NCBI RefSeq assembly: GCF_014701095.1
Contig: NZ_AP023439.1
Span: forward strand, 2,654,001 to 2,718,000
Reading direction: 5' to 3'
DNA from: Streptomyces tuirus
GTDB lineage: Bacteria; Actinomycetota; Actinomycetes; Streptomycetales; Streptomycetaceae
Length of the DNA: 64,000 nt
Both the position numbers and the translations under genes were made by a program. Positions within the stretch are counted from its first letter, which is position 1. Each line of letters begins with the position of its first letter. Of the stretch, positions 23,035 to 32,255 are shown in pieces. The notes under the pieces are model-generated. The model was not told the DNA's origin, searched no databases, and saw only the letters and a program-made list of their open reading frames with translations.

Positions 23035-24800
23035 CCCTGTCCGACGCCGTGGCACACCTGTCCCCCGAGCGCTGGGACCAGGCGGGCCGCCTGCTGGTCC
23101 GCAAAGCGCTCGCCGAATTCGCGCACGAGCGGCTGATCACCCCCGAGCAGGACGGCGAGCACTACGTCGTCCGCAGCGACGACGGCCTGACCAGCTACCG
23201 CTTCTCCGCCGCCCGCCGCGCCCTGGACCACTGGCAGATCGACGCCGCCTCGATCACCCGCCACCGGGACGGCGCCGAACTCCCGCTCGCCCCCCTGGAC
23301 TTCTTCATCGAGCTGCGGAAGTCCCTGGGGCTGAGCGACGACATCCTGCCGGTCTACCTGGAGGAGATCTCCTCCACCCTCTCCGGCACCTGCTACAAGC
23401 TCACCAAGCCGAACATCATGGCGGCGGAGCTGGCGCGCGGCGACTTCCAGGCCATCGAGACCGGCATGACCGAGGGTCACCCCTGCTTCGTCGCCAACAA
23501 CGGCCGGCTCGGCTTCGGCATCCACGAGTACCTGTCGTACGCGCCGGAGACGGCGAGCCCGGTCCGCCTGGTCTGGCTGGCCGCCCACCGCTCACGGGCG
23601 GCCTTCACGGCCGGTGTCGGCATCGAGTACGAGTCGTTCCTGCGCGAGGAGCTGGGCGAGCGGACCGTCGAGCGCTTCCACGGCGTCCTGCGCGAGCGGG
23701 GCCTGGACCCCGCCGACTACCTGTTCATCCCGGTCCACCCCTGGCAGTGGTGGAACAAGCTCACCGTCACCTTCGCCGCCGAGGTCGCCCGGGGCCACCT
23801 GGTGTGCCTGGGCGAGGGCGACGACGAGTACCTCGCCCAGCAGTCCATCCGGACCTTCTTCAACCGGACCAGCCCCGGGAAGCACTACGTCAAAACCGCG
23901 CTGTCGGTCATCAACATGGGTTTCATGCGCGGCCTGTCGGCGGCGTACATGGAGGCCACCCCGGCGATCAACGACTGGCTGGCCCAGCTCATCGAGGGCG
24001 ACCCGGTGCTGAGGTCCACGGGTCTGTCGATCATCAAGGAGCGCGCGGCGGTCGGTTACCGGCACCTGGAGTACGAGCAGGCGACGGACCGCTACTCGCC
24101 GTACCGCAAGATGCTCGCCGCGCTGTGGCGGGAGAGCCCGGTGCCGTCCCTCCGGGAGGGCGAGTCCCTGGCCACGATGGCGTCCCTGGTCCACGTCGAC
24201 CACGAGGGTGCCTCGGTCGCGGGCGCACTGATCGAACAGTCGGGCCTCACCCCCACCGAGTGGCTGCGCCATTACCTCCGGGCCTACTTCACGCCCCTCC
24301 TGCACAGCTTCTACGCCTACGACCTGGTCTTCATGCCGCACGGCGAGAACGTCATCCTGGTGCTGAAGGACGGGGTCGTGCAGCGCGCGATCTACAAGGA
24401 CATCGCCGAGGAGATCGCGGTCATGGACCCCGACGCGGTGCTGCCGCCGACGGTCGAGCGGCTGCGCGTGGAGGTCCCGGAGGACAAGAAGCTCCTGTCG
24501 ATCTTCACGGACGTCTTCGACTGCTTCTTCCGCTTCCTCGCGGCGAACCTCGCCACCGAGGGCATCCTGGAGGAGGACGACTTCTGGCACACCGTCGCGG
24601 ACGTCACCCGCGCCTACCAGGACTCGATGCCCGAACTCGCGGACAAGTTCCAGCAGTACGACATGTTCGCCCCCGAGTTCGCCCTCTCGTGCCTCAACCG
24701 CCTCCAACTCCGCAACAACGAACAGATGGTCGACCTGTCGGACCCCTCGGGCGCCCTCCAGCTGGTGGGCAACCTCAGAAATCCGATCGCGGGGTTCTGA
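23031..24800 (+). CDS. desD: Desferrioxamine synthetase DesD (NIS synthetase, 589 aa)
   Basis: ATP-dependent, NRPS-independent siderophore synthetase (IucA/IucC family) that oligomerises and cyclises the hydroxamate monomers to desferrioxamines. Seen: LDFFIELRKSLGLSDDILP, EGHPCFVANNGRLGFG (about 145, ATP/adenylate-site region), FIPVHPWQWWNKL (about 238), RTFFNRTSPGKHYVKTALS (about 280) and the C-terminal FhuF-like part with HGENVILVLKDG about 440. ATG 23031 in ATGA overlap with desC. Last gene of the operon, ended by a 16-bp hairpin. Confidence 0.95.
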
Positions 24801-24811
24801 CCCCACAGCCA

Positions 24812-24850
24812 GACAAGCACCCCGGAGTACGGTCCTCCGGGGTGCTTGTC
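24812..24850 (+). terminator. Hairpin terminator of desABCD
   Basis: Perfect 16-bp stem GACAAGCACCCCGGAG / CTCCGGGGTGCTTGTC with a 7-nt loop, 11 nt after the desD stop. Confidence 0.9.
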
Positions 24851-24863
24851 CTCGCGCCCCTTT

Positions 24864-25000
24864 GGGGGCGCGGGGAACGGCGCAGTCTTATTGGGCACGC
24901 GGGGAACTGCGCAGTCTTATCGGGGGCGCGGGGAACTGCGCAATCTTTTTGGGGGCGCGGGGAACTGCGCAGTCTTTAGGGGCGCGGGGAACTGCGCGAC
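24864..25000. repeat. Tandem array of the Streptomyces GGGGCGCGGGGAACTGCGC repeat, 5 copies
   Basis: The core CGGGGAAC recurs at 24871, 24900, 24929, 24958 and 24985, a 29-bp period (27 for the last). Single copies of the same element occur at 29919-29942, 29978-30001 and, degenerate, at 34360-34390. This is a dispersed intergenic element common in Streptomyces, here locally amplified behind the des terminator. Confidence 0.9.
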
Positions 25001-25025
25001 CAGCCCCCACGCACCCGCAGACGAC

Positions 25026-26630
25026 TCACCGCCCCGCAGAGCCCCACGGAACCTGCGGCGACCGATACCACTCGATCCCCAGCGCATCCCACCGCTCAGC
25101 CTGCGCAGCAAGCCGCCCCTTGTACCGCTCCCAGTCATGAGAACCCGCCGAAGACCACCCCAACTCGGCAACCCCGGGCAACCGCGGAAACGCCATGAAC
25201 TCCACATGCCCGGAGTTCTCCAGCGTCTCCGACCACATCGGCGCCTCGACACCCCGTACGGCCCCGTCCGGCACCCCCGGCAGATACGCCCCGGGATCCC
25301 AGTCGTAAGACCGCTTCACCTCGACGTACCCCGCCCAGGACAACCCCAGCGGCGTGTCCTTCGTGTACTTCATGTCGAGATACACCCGGTCCGCCGGGGA
25401 CAGAATCAGCCCGGTCCCACTCTGCGCGGCCCTTACGACCCGCGCCTTCTCCTCGGCACTGGTGCCGTCCAGCCCCCAGTACTGCGCGAGAGCCCCCTTC
25501 GCCGGGACCGCCCCGGTCAGCTGGTGCCAGCCCACCACCGTCTTGCCGTACTTCGCGACAATCGGCTGCACGCGGTCCATGAACTTCACGTAGTCCTCAT
25601 GGCTGGTGGAGTGCGCCTCGTCGCCCCCGATGTGGAGGTACCTGCCCGGCGTGAGCGCGGCGAGCTCCCGGATCACGTCGTCCACGAAGTCGTACGTGAT
25701 CTCCTTGCCGGCGCACAGTGAGCTGAAGCCGACCTCGGTGCCGGTGTAGAGCGGCGGCGCGACGCCGTCGCAGTTCAGGTCGGCGTACGAAGCCAGCGCC
25801 GCATTCGTGTGGCCGGGCATGTCTATCTCGGGCACGACCTCCAGGTGACGGGAGGAGGCGTAGCGCACGATGTCCCGGTAGTCGGCCTTGGTGTAGTAGC
25901 CGCCGGGGCCGCCGCCCACCTCCGTGGAACCGCCGTAGGTGGCCAGACGCGGCCAGGAGTCGATGGCGATGCGCCAGCCCTGGTCGTCGCTGAGGTGCAG
26001 ATGCAGTTTGTTGATCTTGTAGAGGGCGAGCTGGTCGATGTAGCGCTTGACCTGCTCGACGGTGAAGAAGTGGCGGGAGACGTCGAGCATGGCGCCGCGC
26101 CAGCCGTAGCGCGGGGTGTCCTTGATCGTGCCGCCGGCGACCAGCCAGGGGCCGGGCTGGACGGAGTCCTTCTCCACGGCCGCGGGCAGGAGCTGACGCA
26201 GCGTCTGCACGCCGTGGAAGAGCCCGGCGGGCTTGGCGGCGGTGATGGTGACGCCGCCCCGGCCGCTGTCGAGCCGGTAGCCCTCGGCACCGAACGGGCC
26301 GTCGGCCAGGCGCAGACGGATGCCCCCGGCGCCCTGGGCGGTGACGGGGAGGCGGTAGCCGGTCGAGGGGCGCAGGATCTTCGCGAGGTACTCGCCGACG
26401 CTCCGGGTCTCCCGGGAGCCGTCGACGCGGATGTGGGTGCCGCGGGTGATCCGGTACGGGGATCCGCCCGGGGCGACCGAGGCGGGCGCGGGGATCACCC
26501 GGTCGAGCGGGGTGGGCGATGCCGCCGGTGCCGGGGCTGCCCCGGTCACCGAGGCGGCCATCGCGACCAGCAGCAGGGAACCGAGCAGGCGGAGCGTTCT
26601 GCGGTGCTGTCTCACACGGCCATCTCTCAC
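25026..26630 (-). CDS. Secreted GH20 beta-N-acetylhexosaminidase (534 aa)
   Basis: Removes terminal GlcNAc from chitin oligomers or muropeptides. Signal peptide RTLRLLGSLLLVAMAASVTGA follows a basic N-terminus (only part cited here: LLGSLLLVAMAASVTGA). The GH20b-like domain (about 45-150) precedes the TIM barrel with LHLHLSDDQGWRI, EVVPEIDMPGHTNA and the catalytic pair D337-E338 in HIGGDEAHS. GTG 26630 has GGAAGG 9 nt upstream; the longer frame lacks one. It is divergent from the gene at 26711 and its promoter region contains a DasR-type site, linking it to GlcNAc/chitin control. Confidence 0.92.
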   Translation of the reverse strand: MRDGRVRQHRRTLRLLGSLLLVAMAASVTGAAPAPAASPTPLDRVIPAPASVAPGGSPYRITRGTHIRVDGSRETRSVGEYLAKILRPSTGYRLPVTAQGAGGIRLRLADGPFGAEGYRLDSGRGGVTITAAKPAGLFHGVQTLRQLLPAAVEKDSVQPGPWLVAGGTIKDTPRYGWRGAMLDVSRHFFTVEQVKRYIDQLALYKINKLHLHLSDDQGWRIAIDSWPRLATYGGSTEVGGGPGGYYTKADYRDIVRYASSRHLEVVPEIDMPGHTNAALASYADLNCDGVAPPLYTGTEVGFSSLCAGKEITYDFVDDVIRELAALTPGRYLHIGGDEAHSTSHEDYVKFMDRVQPIVAKYGKTVVGWHQLTGAVPAKGALAQYWGLDGTSAEEKARVVRAAQSGTGLILSPADRVYLDMKYTKDTPLGLSWAGYVEVKRSYDWDPGAYLPGVPDGAVRGVEAPMWSETLENSGHVEFMAFPRLPGVAELGWSSAGSHDWERYKGRLAAQAERWDALGIEWYRSPQVPWGSAGR

Positions 26631-26663
26631 AAGTGTGTCCCTTCCACGAGCCGTTGAGCTCCA

Positions 26664-26679
26664 AGAGGTCTGGACCACT
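26664..26679. promoter_or_regulatory. DasR-responsive element (dre) candidate
   Basis: AGAGGTCTGGACCACT differs from the dre palindrome AGTGGTCTAGACCACT at two of 16 positions. It lies 34 nt upstream of the hexosaminidase start and 32 nt upstream of the divergent gene. DasR is the known GlcNAc-responsive GntR repressor of chitin genes in Streptomyces. Confidence 0.8.
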
Positions 26680-26710
26680 CTCTCGTGAGACGGGTGGAAC
26701 AATCCACCCC

Positions 26711-27595
26711 ATGGTGGAAATCATCCAGAAGGACGGCACGTGGGCCTTCGACGGGGACGCGCTGCGACTGACTCCCGGACGGGACAAGAACGTCAGTCTG
26801 CTGCGCAAGGAGCTGGGTGAACTGGTCGTCCCGCTCGGGGCGTTGGCGGGCATCTCGCTGGAGCAGGGCAAGAAGTCCGGGCGGCTCAGGCTGCGGCTGC
26901 GCGACGGCGCCGACCCGCTGCTGCACGCCACCGGCGGCAGGCTCACCGAGCCCCACGACCCGTACCAGCTGATCGTCGAGTCCGACCGCTACGGCGTCGC
27001 CGAGTACTTCGTGGACGAGGTCCGCAGCGCCCTGCTGCTCGACCAGGTCCCCGCCGGGCCGGTCGACGCGTATCTGCTGCCGGGCCCGTCGGTCCCCCTG
27101 TCGGTCTCCGCCGGGGACGGCACCGCCGGTTTCGACGGCGAGCGCATACGCCTGGAGTGGAACTGGAAGACGGAGGACGCCAAGGCCGCCGCCGGCGCCC
27201 GCACGCTCGCGCTCGCCGACATCACCGGCGTGGAGTGGCACCCGGCGGCCGGCCTGGAGAACGGCCACCTGCGCTTCACCGTGCGGCACGCGCCCACCAA
27301 GACCCCACCCAAGTACGACCCCAACGCCGTGGAGCTGTGGGGTTTCAAGAAGGACCCGCTGATGGCGCTGGTAGCGGCGGCGGTCCAGGCCAGGCTTCCG
27401 CACCCGGCCCGGGCCGCCGCCACGCACCCGGTGGACGCGCGAGCGGAGCTGCCTCCTCCCGCGGTCGCGTCCGCCGAGGACGACCACGACGCCCTGCTGC
27501 GCCGCCTGCGCGAGCTCGGGGAGCTGCACCGCACGGGCGTGCTGACGGACGACGAGTTCGCCCTGGCCAAACAGGCGATCCTCAAGCGGATGTAG
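26711..27595 (+). CDS. DUF4429 / SHOCT domain protein (294 aa)
   Basis: Two PH-like DUF4429 units (about 5-110 and 120-235: MVEIIQKDGTWAFDGDALRL and TAGFDGERIRLEWNWKTED, later VELWGFKKDPLMALV) and a C-terminal SHOCT motif (about 258-293, LRELGELHRTGVLTDDEFA). No membrane segment. Function unknown; such proteins often accompany stress or membrane systems. ATG 26711 lacks a clear ribosome-binding site; the small inverted repeat GGTGGA-acaa-TCCACC (26693-26708) lies at its front. Shares the DasR-site promoter region with the divergent hexosaminidase. Confidence 0.75.
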   Translation: MVEIIQKDGTWAFDGDALRLTPGRDKNVSLLRKELGELVVPLGALAGISLEQGKKSGRLRLRLRDGADPLLHATGGRLTEPHDPYQLIVESDRYGVAEYFVDEVRSALLLDQVPAGPVDAYLLPGPSVPLSVSAGDGTAGFDGERIRLEWNWKTEDAKAAAGARTLALADITGVEWHPAAGLENGHLRFTVRHAPTKTPPKYDPNAVELWGFKKDPLMALVAAAVQARLPHPARAAATHPVDARAELPPPAVASAEDDHDALLRRLRELGELHRTGVLTDDEFALAKQAILKRM

Positions 27596-27817
27596 GAGAC
27601 GCGCGGCTGCTTCGCCCGGCGGGCCGTCGACGGCCCCGGTGCCGGGACGGCCGCTCGGGACGGCGGCCCGGGCGGTGGCGCCGGGCACGAACGCGCGACC
27701 CGCGGCGGCGCGAGCGTGACGGCACCGCCTCCGATCACACGGGTACGCTTCCAGGGGCTTGCCCGAAATCGGGCAGAAATCTTGCGAAACTGTCGCCGGT
27801 ACCTCAGGATCTAGCGA

Positions 27818-28075
27818 GTGCACGACGAACTCGTTGATCATCTGACGCGGTCCACCGCCCTCGGGCGGGGCGAGGCGCTGCGCGTGATCCAGGACGTGCT
27901 CGCCTACTTCGACGAGACGACCGAGGAGTACGTCCGTCGCCGCCACCGCGAGCTCCAGGCCCAGGGCCTGGTCAACGCGGCGATCTTCGAGCGGATCGAG
28001 GCGGATCTCAAGTACCGCGCGGTGGCACCGCCGGAGCTCTCGCTCCGGCAGCTGCGGCGCATCGTCTACGGCTAG
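27818..28075 (+). CDS. Small conserved hypothetical protein upstream of glmS (85 aa)
   Basis: GTG 27818. A highly charged, mostly helical protein: MHDELVDHLTRSTALGRGEA, then LAYFDETTEEYVRRRHRELQ and IFERIEADLKYR, ending with LRQLRRIVYG. No signal peptide, no membrane segment, no family recognised by me. It is 12 nt before glmS on the same strand, so co-expression with cell-wall amino-sugar synthesis is likely. The 222-nt gap before it holds a short hairpin GCCCGA-aa-TCGGGC (27762-27775) and no riboswitch that I recognise. Confidence 0.8.
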   Translation: MHDELVDHLTRSTALGRGEALRVIQDVLAYFDETTEEYVRRRHRELQAQGLVNAAIFERIEADLKYRAVAPPELSLRQLRRIVYG

Positions 28076-28087
28076 GAATACGTATAT

Positions 28088-29905
28088 ATGTGCGGAATCG
28101 TCGGTTACATCGGGAAGCGTGACGTCGCGCCCCTCCTCCTGGAGGGCCTGCAGCGTCTGGAGTACCGCGGCTACGACTCCGCGGGCATCGTCGTCACGTC
28201 CCCGAAGACGTCCGGCCTGAAGATGGTCAAGGCCAAGGGCCGCGTCCGCGACCTGGAGGCCAAGGTCCCGGCCCGCTTCAAAGGCACGACCGGCATCGCC
28301 CACACCCGCTGGGCGACCCACGGCGCCCCGTCCGACGTCAACGCCCACCCGCACATGTCGGCCGACAACAAGGTCGCCGTCGTGCACAACGGCATCATCG
28401 ACAACGCCTCCGACCTGCGCCGCAAGCTGGAGGCGGACGGCGTCGAGTTCCTCTCCGAGACCGACACCGAGGTCCTCACCCACCTCATCGCCCGCTCGCA
28501 GGCGACCAAGCTGGAGGACAAGGTCCGCGAGACCCTCCGGCTGGTGGAGGGCACCTACGGCATCGCCGTCATGCACGCCGACTTCCCCGACCGGATCGTC
28601 GTCGCCCGCAACGGCTCCCCGGTCGTCCTCGGCATCGGCGAGAAGGAGATGTTCGTCGCCTCCGACATCGCCGCGCTGGTCGCCCACACCCGCCAGATCG
28701 TCACCCTCGACGACGGCGAGATGGCCACCCTGAAGGCCGACGACTTCCGCACCTACACCACGGAGGGCACCCGCACCACGGCGGAGCCCACCACGGTCGA
28801 GTGGGAGGCCGCCTCCTACGACATGGGCGGCCACGACACGTACATGCACAAGGAGATCCACGAGCAGGCCGACGCCGTGGACCGCGTGCTGCGCGGCCGC
28901 ATCGACGACCGCTTCTCCACCGTGCACCTGGGCGGCCTCAACCTGGACGCCCGCGAGGCCCGGCGGATCCGCCGCGTGAAGATCCTCGGCTGCGGCACCT
29001 CGTACCACGCGGGCATGATCGGCGCCCAGATGATCGAGGAGCTGGCCCGCATCCCCGCCGACGCCGAGCCCGCCTCGGAGTTCCGCTACCGCAACGCGGT
29101 CGTCGACCCCGACACCCTCTACGTCGCGGTCTCCCAGTCCGGCGAGACCTACGACGTCCTGGCCGCCGTGCAGGAGCTCAAGCGCAAGGGCGCCCGCGTC
29201 CTCGGCGTGGTGAACGTGGTCGGCTCGGCGATCGCCCGCGAGGCCGACGGCGGCATCTACGTGCACGCCGGCCCGGAGGTCTGCGTCGTCTCCACCAAGT
29301 GCTTCACCAACACCACGGTGGCCTTCGCCCTGCTCGCCCTGCACCTGGGCCGCACCCGTGACCTGTCGGTCCGGGACGGCAAGCGGATCATCGAGGGCCT
29401 GCGCAAGCTGCCCGCGCAGATCGCCGAGATCATGGAGCAGGAGGAGGACGTCAAGAAGCTGGCCCAGCAGTTCGCCGAGTCCCGCTCGATGCTCTTCATC
29501 GGCCGCGTCCGGGGCTACCCGGTGGCCCGTGAGGCCTCCCTGAAGCTCAAGGAGGTCTCGTACATCCACGCCGAGGCCTACCCCGCCTCGGAGCTCAAGC
29601 ACGGCCCGCTGGCCCTGATCGAGCCGGCCCTCCCGACGGTCGCGATCGTCCCCGACGACGACCTGCTGGAGAAGAACCGCGCCGCCATGGAGGAGATCAA
29701 GGCCCGCAGCGGCAGGATCCTCGCGGTGGCCCACCAGCCCCAGGAGAAGGCCGACGAGACGATCATCGTCCCGAAGAACGAGGACGAACTCGACCCCATC
29801 CTGATGGGCATCCCCCTCCAGCTCCTCGCGTACCACACGGCCCTGGCCCTGGGCCGCGACATCGACAAGCCCCGCAACCTCGCCAAGTCGGTAACGGTGG
29901 AGTAG
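28088..29905 (+). CDS. glmS: Glutamine--fructose-6-phosphate aminotransferase (isomerising) GlmS (605 aa)
   Basis: Makes glucosamine-6-phosphate for peptidoglycan. Cys2 nucleophile after MCGIVGYIG, glutaminase loop TRWATHGAPSDVNAHPH about 72-88, then two SIS domains with CGTSYHAG (about 300), SQSGETYDVLA (about 347), STKCFTN, and C-terminal DKPRNLAKSVTVE, the invariant isomerase tail. ATG 28088 in an AT-rich leader (TAGGAATACGTATAT) unusual for this genome, with a weak AGGA ribosome site. No glmS ribozyme is visible. Confidence 0.97.
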   Translation: MCGIVGYIGKRDVAPLLLEGLQRLEYRGYDSAGIVVTSPKTSGLKMVKAKGRVRDLEAKVPARFKGTTGIAHTRWATHGAPSDVNAHPHMSADNKVAVVHNGIIDNASDLRRKLEADGVEFLSETDTEVLTHLIARSQATKLEDKVRETLRLVEGTYGIAVMHADFPDRIVVARNGSPVVLGIGEKEMFVASDIAALVAHTRQIVTLDDGEMATLKADDFRTYTTEGTRTTAEPTTVEWEAASYDMGGHDTYMHKEIHEQADAVDRVLRGRIDDRFSTVHLGGLNLDAREARRIRRVKILGCGTSYHAGMIGAQMIEELARIPADAEPASEFRYRNAVVDPDTLYVAVSQSGETYDVLAAVQELKRKGARVLGVVNVVGSAIAREADGGIYVHAGPEVCVVSTKCFTNTTVAFALLALHLGRTRDLSVRDGKRIIEGLRKLPAQIAEIMEQEEDVKKLAQQFAESRSMLFIGRVRGYPVAREASLKLKEVSYIHAEAYPASELKHGPLALIEPALPTVAIVPDDDLLEKNRAAMEEIKARSGRILAVAHQPQEKADETIIVPKNEDELDPILMGIPLQLLAYHTALALGRDIDKPRNLAKSVTVE

Positions 29906-29918
29906 AGGCCTTCCTTTA

Positions 29919-30031
29919 AGGGGCGCGGGGAACTGCGCGAGCAACCACGACTCACCCGCACAGGCCAACGAACATTTGGGGGCGCGGGGAACTGCGCGAC
30001 AAGCCCCCACCGCCCGCACAGGCCAACGAAC
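29919..30031. repeat. Direct repeat, two 59-bp units carrying the GGGGCGCGGGGAACTGCGCG element
   Basis: CGGGGAAC occurs at 29926 and 29985 (59-bp spacing); both units end with CCCGCACAGGCCAACGAAC. Same dispersed element as at 24864. Confidence 0.9.
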
Positions 30032-30036
30032 GAAAG

Positions 30037-30074
30037 CGGACCCCCACGTGCTGCCACCAAGCACGGGGGGTCCG
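30037..30074. terminator. Hairpin between convergent glmS and membrane protein gene
   Basis: CGGACCCCC / GGGGGTCCG stem continued by GTGCT / AGCAC around a 7-nt loop, with one small bulge; a TTT run follows on the + strand. Likely bidirectional. Confidence 0.8.
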
Positions 30075-30115
30075 TTTCATCGCCGGGAAGCCGCCCAACT
30101 CCCCAGCCGGCGCAG

Positions 30116-30676
30116 CTAACCGGTGGCCGTCACACCCCGGCCCGCAGCGCGTCGCGGAATCGCCGTGGGCCAGTGCGCCAGCATCGCGGTCGCCGCGTAC
30201 CAGGCGACCGCCCCCGCGGCGACGGCGAACCAGCCGCCCACCTTCACGAGCCCGTCGTTGCCGGCGAAACTCGCGATCGCCATGAGCAACAGGGCGACGA
30301 AGAACAACCCGTACACGCCCTGACCGAGCTGATCCCCGCCCGCGAGCGTCAGGGACAGCGCCACAAGGGCGAACAACAGCAGGAACAACCCTGCCGCGTT
30401 GCCGGAGGCGGTGTCGGACACGGCCCAGGTGAACCACAGCGCCCCGAGCACCGAGAACGCCGTACCCCCCGCAGCGTCACCCTCGCGCAGGGCCACCAGC
30501 CCCGCGACGAAGAGCGCAACGCCGCCCACGTACTGGGCGATTGACACGGCGTCAGCGCCCGACACGCCGTCGATCACAGCGGTATGCCCCAGCCCGAAGG
30601 CCAACAGGGTGATTCCCAGGGCGAGTCGACCGGCCACGGTCGTGATTCCGCTTCCCGCGGAGACGTCTTTGTCCAC
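30116..30676 (-). CDS. GPR1/FUN34/YaaH family membrane protein (186 aa)
   Basis: Six hydrophobic segments spanning nearly the whole chain (LGITLLAFGLGHTAVI, YVGGVALFVAGLVAL, TAFSVLGALWFTWAV, LFLLLFALVALSLTL, VYGLFFVALLLMAIASF, WFAVAAGAVAWYAATAML), in line with acetate uptake transporters (SatP/AcpA family). The usual N-terminal NPAPLGL acetate motif is not evident (GRLALGITL instead), so transport of acetate is uncertain. Plus-strand GC-rich leader 30677-30832 separates it from the universal stress gene on the same strand. Confidence 0.75.
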   Translation of the reverse strand: MDKDVSAGSGITTVAGRLALGITLLAFGLGHTAVIDGVSGADAVSIAQYVGGVALFVAGLVALREGDAAGGTAFSVLGALWFTWAVSDTASGNAAGLFLLLFALVALSLTLAGGDQLGQGVYGLFFVALLLMAIASFAGNDGLVKVGGWFAVAAGAVAWYAATAMLAHWPTAIPRRAAGRGVTATG

Positions 30677-30832
30677 GGCGGGCTCCCTTCGTGCATGTGC
30701 AGTTGTGCGGTGTCCCGTATATGCCCTTCACAAGGGCACAAACACCTCTACGCGCGAGTAGATTCGCATGGTGCACAAGGGAGTTGCCGCAGGAGGCCGC
30801 TCCTGCATGAACGTAGGGAATGTCGGGGAACG

Positions 30833-31360
30833 TCAGGGAATGACGATGACGGGCCGCTGCGCCCGCTTGGCGAGCCGCCCGGCGACCGAGCCGAAGATGC
30901 GCCCGACGATGCCGTGGGTGGAGCCGACGACGATCGCGTCGGCCTCGTACTCCCGGCCGACCTCTTCGAGTTCGTGGCAGATGTCGCCGCCGCGCTCGAC
31001 CAGGATCCAGGGCACCTCGGCGAGGTAGTCCGCACAGGCCAGCTCGAGACCGAGCACCTCGGTGCGGTGGTCCGGCACGTCCACGAACACGGGCGGCTCG
31101 CAGCCCGCCCACACCGTGGTCGGCAGCCGGTTGGCGACATGGACGATGATCAGGCCCGACCCGGAGCGATGGGCCATGCCGATCGCGTACGCCAGGGCGC
31201 GCTCACTGGACGTGGAGCCGTCGAAGCCGACGACGACCCCGTGCTTGAAGGCGGGGTCGCAGGACTGGCGTGGCTCTTCCGCCGCCAGGGGCTCGGCCGC
31301 CGTGGGATCGGCGACGGGCCGCTTGCGGTCCGCGGGTTCGAAGAATTCGTGACCGGCCAT
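30833..31360 (-). CDS. Universal stress protein, single UspA domain (175 aa)
   Basis: Cytoplasmic ATP-binding stress protein. N-terminal extension of about 40 residues, then VVVGFDGSTSSERALAYAI (about 41-60) and the ATP-loop signature ADAIVVGSTHGIVGRIFGS (about 140-158), closing with RAQRPVIVIP. ATG 31360 (MAGHEFFEPADRK) has only a weak GAGA ribosome site; a TATAAG -10-like hexamer lies on this strand at 31382-31387. The 314-nt gap 31361-31674 holds no gene I can support. Confidence 0.9.
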   Translation of the reverse strand: MAGHEFFEPADRKRPVADPTAAEPLAAEEPRQSCDPAFKHGVVVGFDGSTSSERALAYAIGMAHRSGSGLIIVHVANRLPTTVWAGCEPPVFVDVPDHRTEVLGLELACADYLAEVPWILVERGGDICHELEEVGREYEADAIVVGSTHGIVGRIFGSVAGRLAKRAQRPVIVIP

Positions 31361-31674
31361 GGCTGTCTCGGCGTTGTGATCCTTATACGGGAGGGACAAC
31401 AGTGTGCGGCGGAGCTGTGTCCGGGAATGGTCTTCCCAACCCCATACCCCCAAGGGTACGGCGGCACGCCTCCTTAGCCCAGATCCCGCTCACGGTGCGT
31501 GCGGGTTCCAGGGAGCATGCACGAGGCACCGCCCGTAACGCAATGGTTGCTGCGCTGTACAGGCGGTTTGCACGGGATTCAATGACCCGTGGGCACGTGC
31601 GGCGATCCGGCCTGCCAGTGACCGACGCCCGGGCCACGCGTTGAACTCCGTGAGTCACGCCACAGGGAGCACCC

Positions 31675-32007
31675 ATGTCCGCACCACGCCCCGCCGCCGA
31701 GGCGGACCGCGCGACCCCGCCGCCGCGGGACACCGCGACGGATGTGGTTCGCTGGGCTGCCTTCAGCTGCCTGCTCGTCCCGGTGGTGCTCCTCGGCTGC
31801 GGCGCCTCTCTGGCCGGCGCCGCCGGCACCGCCCTCGGGCTCGCGGCCGTCACGGGCGCCTGCCGGGTGCTGCTGCGCCAGTCCGAGCGCGGTGCGGCCC
31901 GGCTCGCGGCCGAGGACCGGGCACCCCACCGGGGCCGGCGCCACCGCACCGGAACGGGGTCGCACCGTGGCGGACGGCACACCGGAGGGGAGACACCGGT
32001 CGGCTGA
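31675..32007 (+). CDS. Small membrane protein, hypothetical (110 aa)
   Basis: ATG 31675 with AGGGAG upstream. Two adjacent hydrophobic segments (about 27-65: AAFSCLLVPVVLLGCGASLA and AGTALGLAAVTGACRVLL), then a basic, Arg/His-rich tail (about 80-105). Looks like a two-helix membrane anchor with a cationic cytoplasmic or external tail. Family not recognised. It precedes the adpA regulatory region by 377 nt. Confidence 0.6.
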   Translation: MSAPRPAAEADRATPPPRDTATDVVRWAAFSCLLVPVVLLGCGASLAGAAGTALGLAAVTGACRVLLRQSERGAARLAAEDRAPHRGRRHRTGTGSHRGGRHTGGETPVG

Positions 32008-32245
32008 CCGGTTTCCGCGCACACGCACGTCGGTTTTCAGCCAACTTCTGGTACCTGCGCATCCCCCGGTCCGACCACCCCCCAACCCCCGTTCGACCTG
32101 CACGGAAAGGACCTCAGGGGGTCCGCGCACCCTACGTGGATTGGCCACCGCGACAAGGCGCACTTCCCTGCACGCCCCACGAGTGCAACGCTTCGTGATC
32201 GAATGCTTTACGCCAAGTTGCCAAGTCGACAATGCGCCGAGTGCC

Positions 32246-32255
32246 TAACCGGCCA
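32246..32255 (-). promoter_or_regulatory. Candidate AdpA-binding site upstream of adpA
   Basis: On the minus strand TGGCCGGTTA matches 9 of 10 positions of the AdpA consensus TGGCSNGWWY, 130 nt before the adpA start. Streptomyces AdpA is known to bind its own promoter. The 377-nt region 32008-32384 holds no other gene; a TTGACT hexamer lies near 32287. Confidence 0.45.

Noticed and set aside
27600..27817. Possible glmS-type ribozyme or riboswitch leader
   Set aside because: Only a 6-bp hairpin is visible; no conserved ribozyme core, and the 85-aa gene intervenes.
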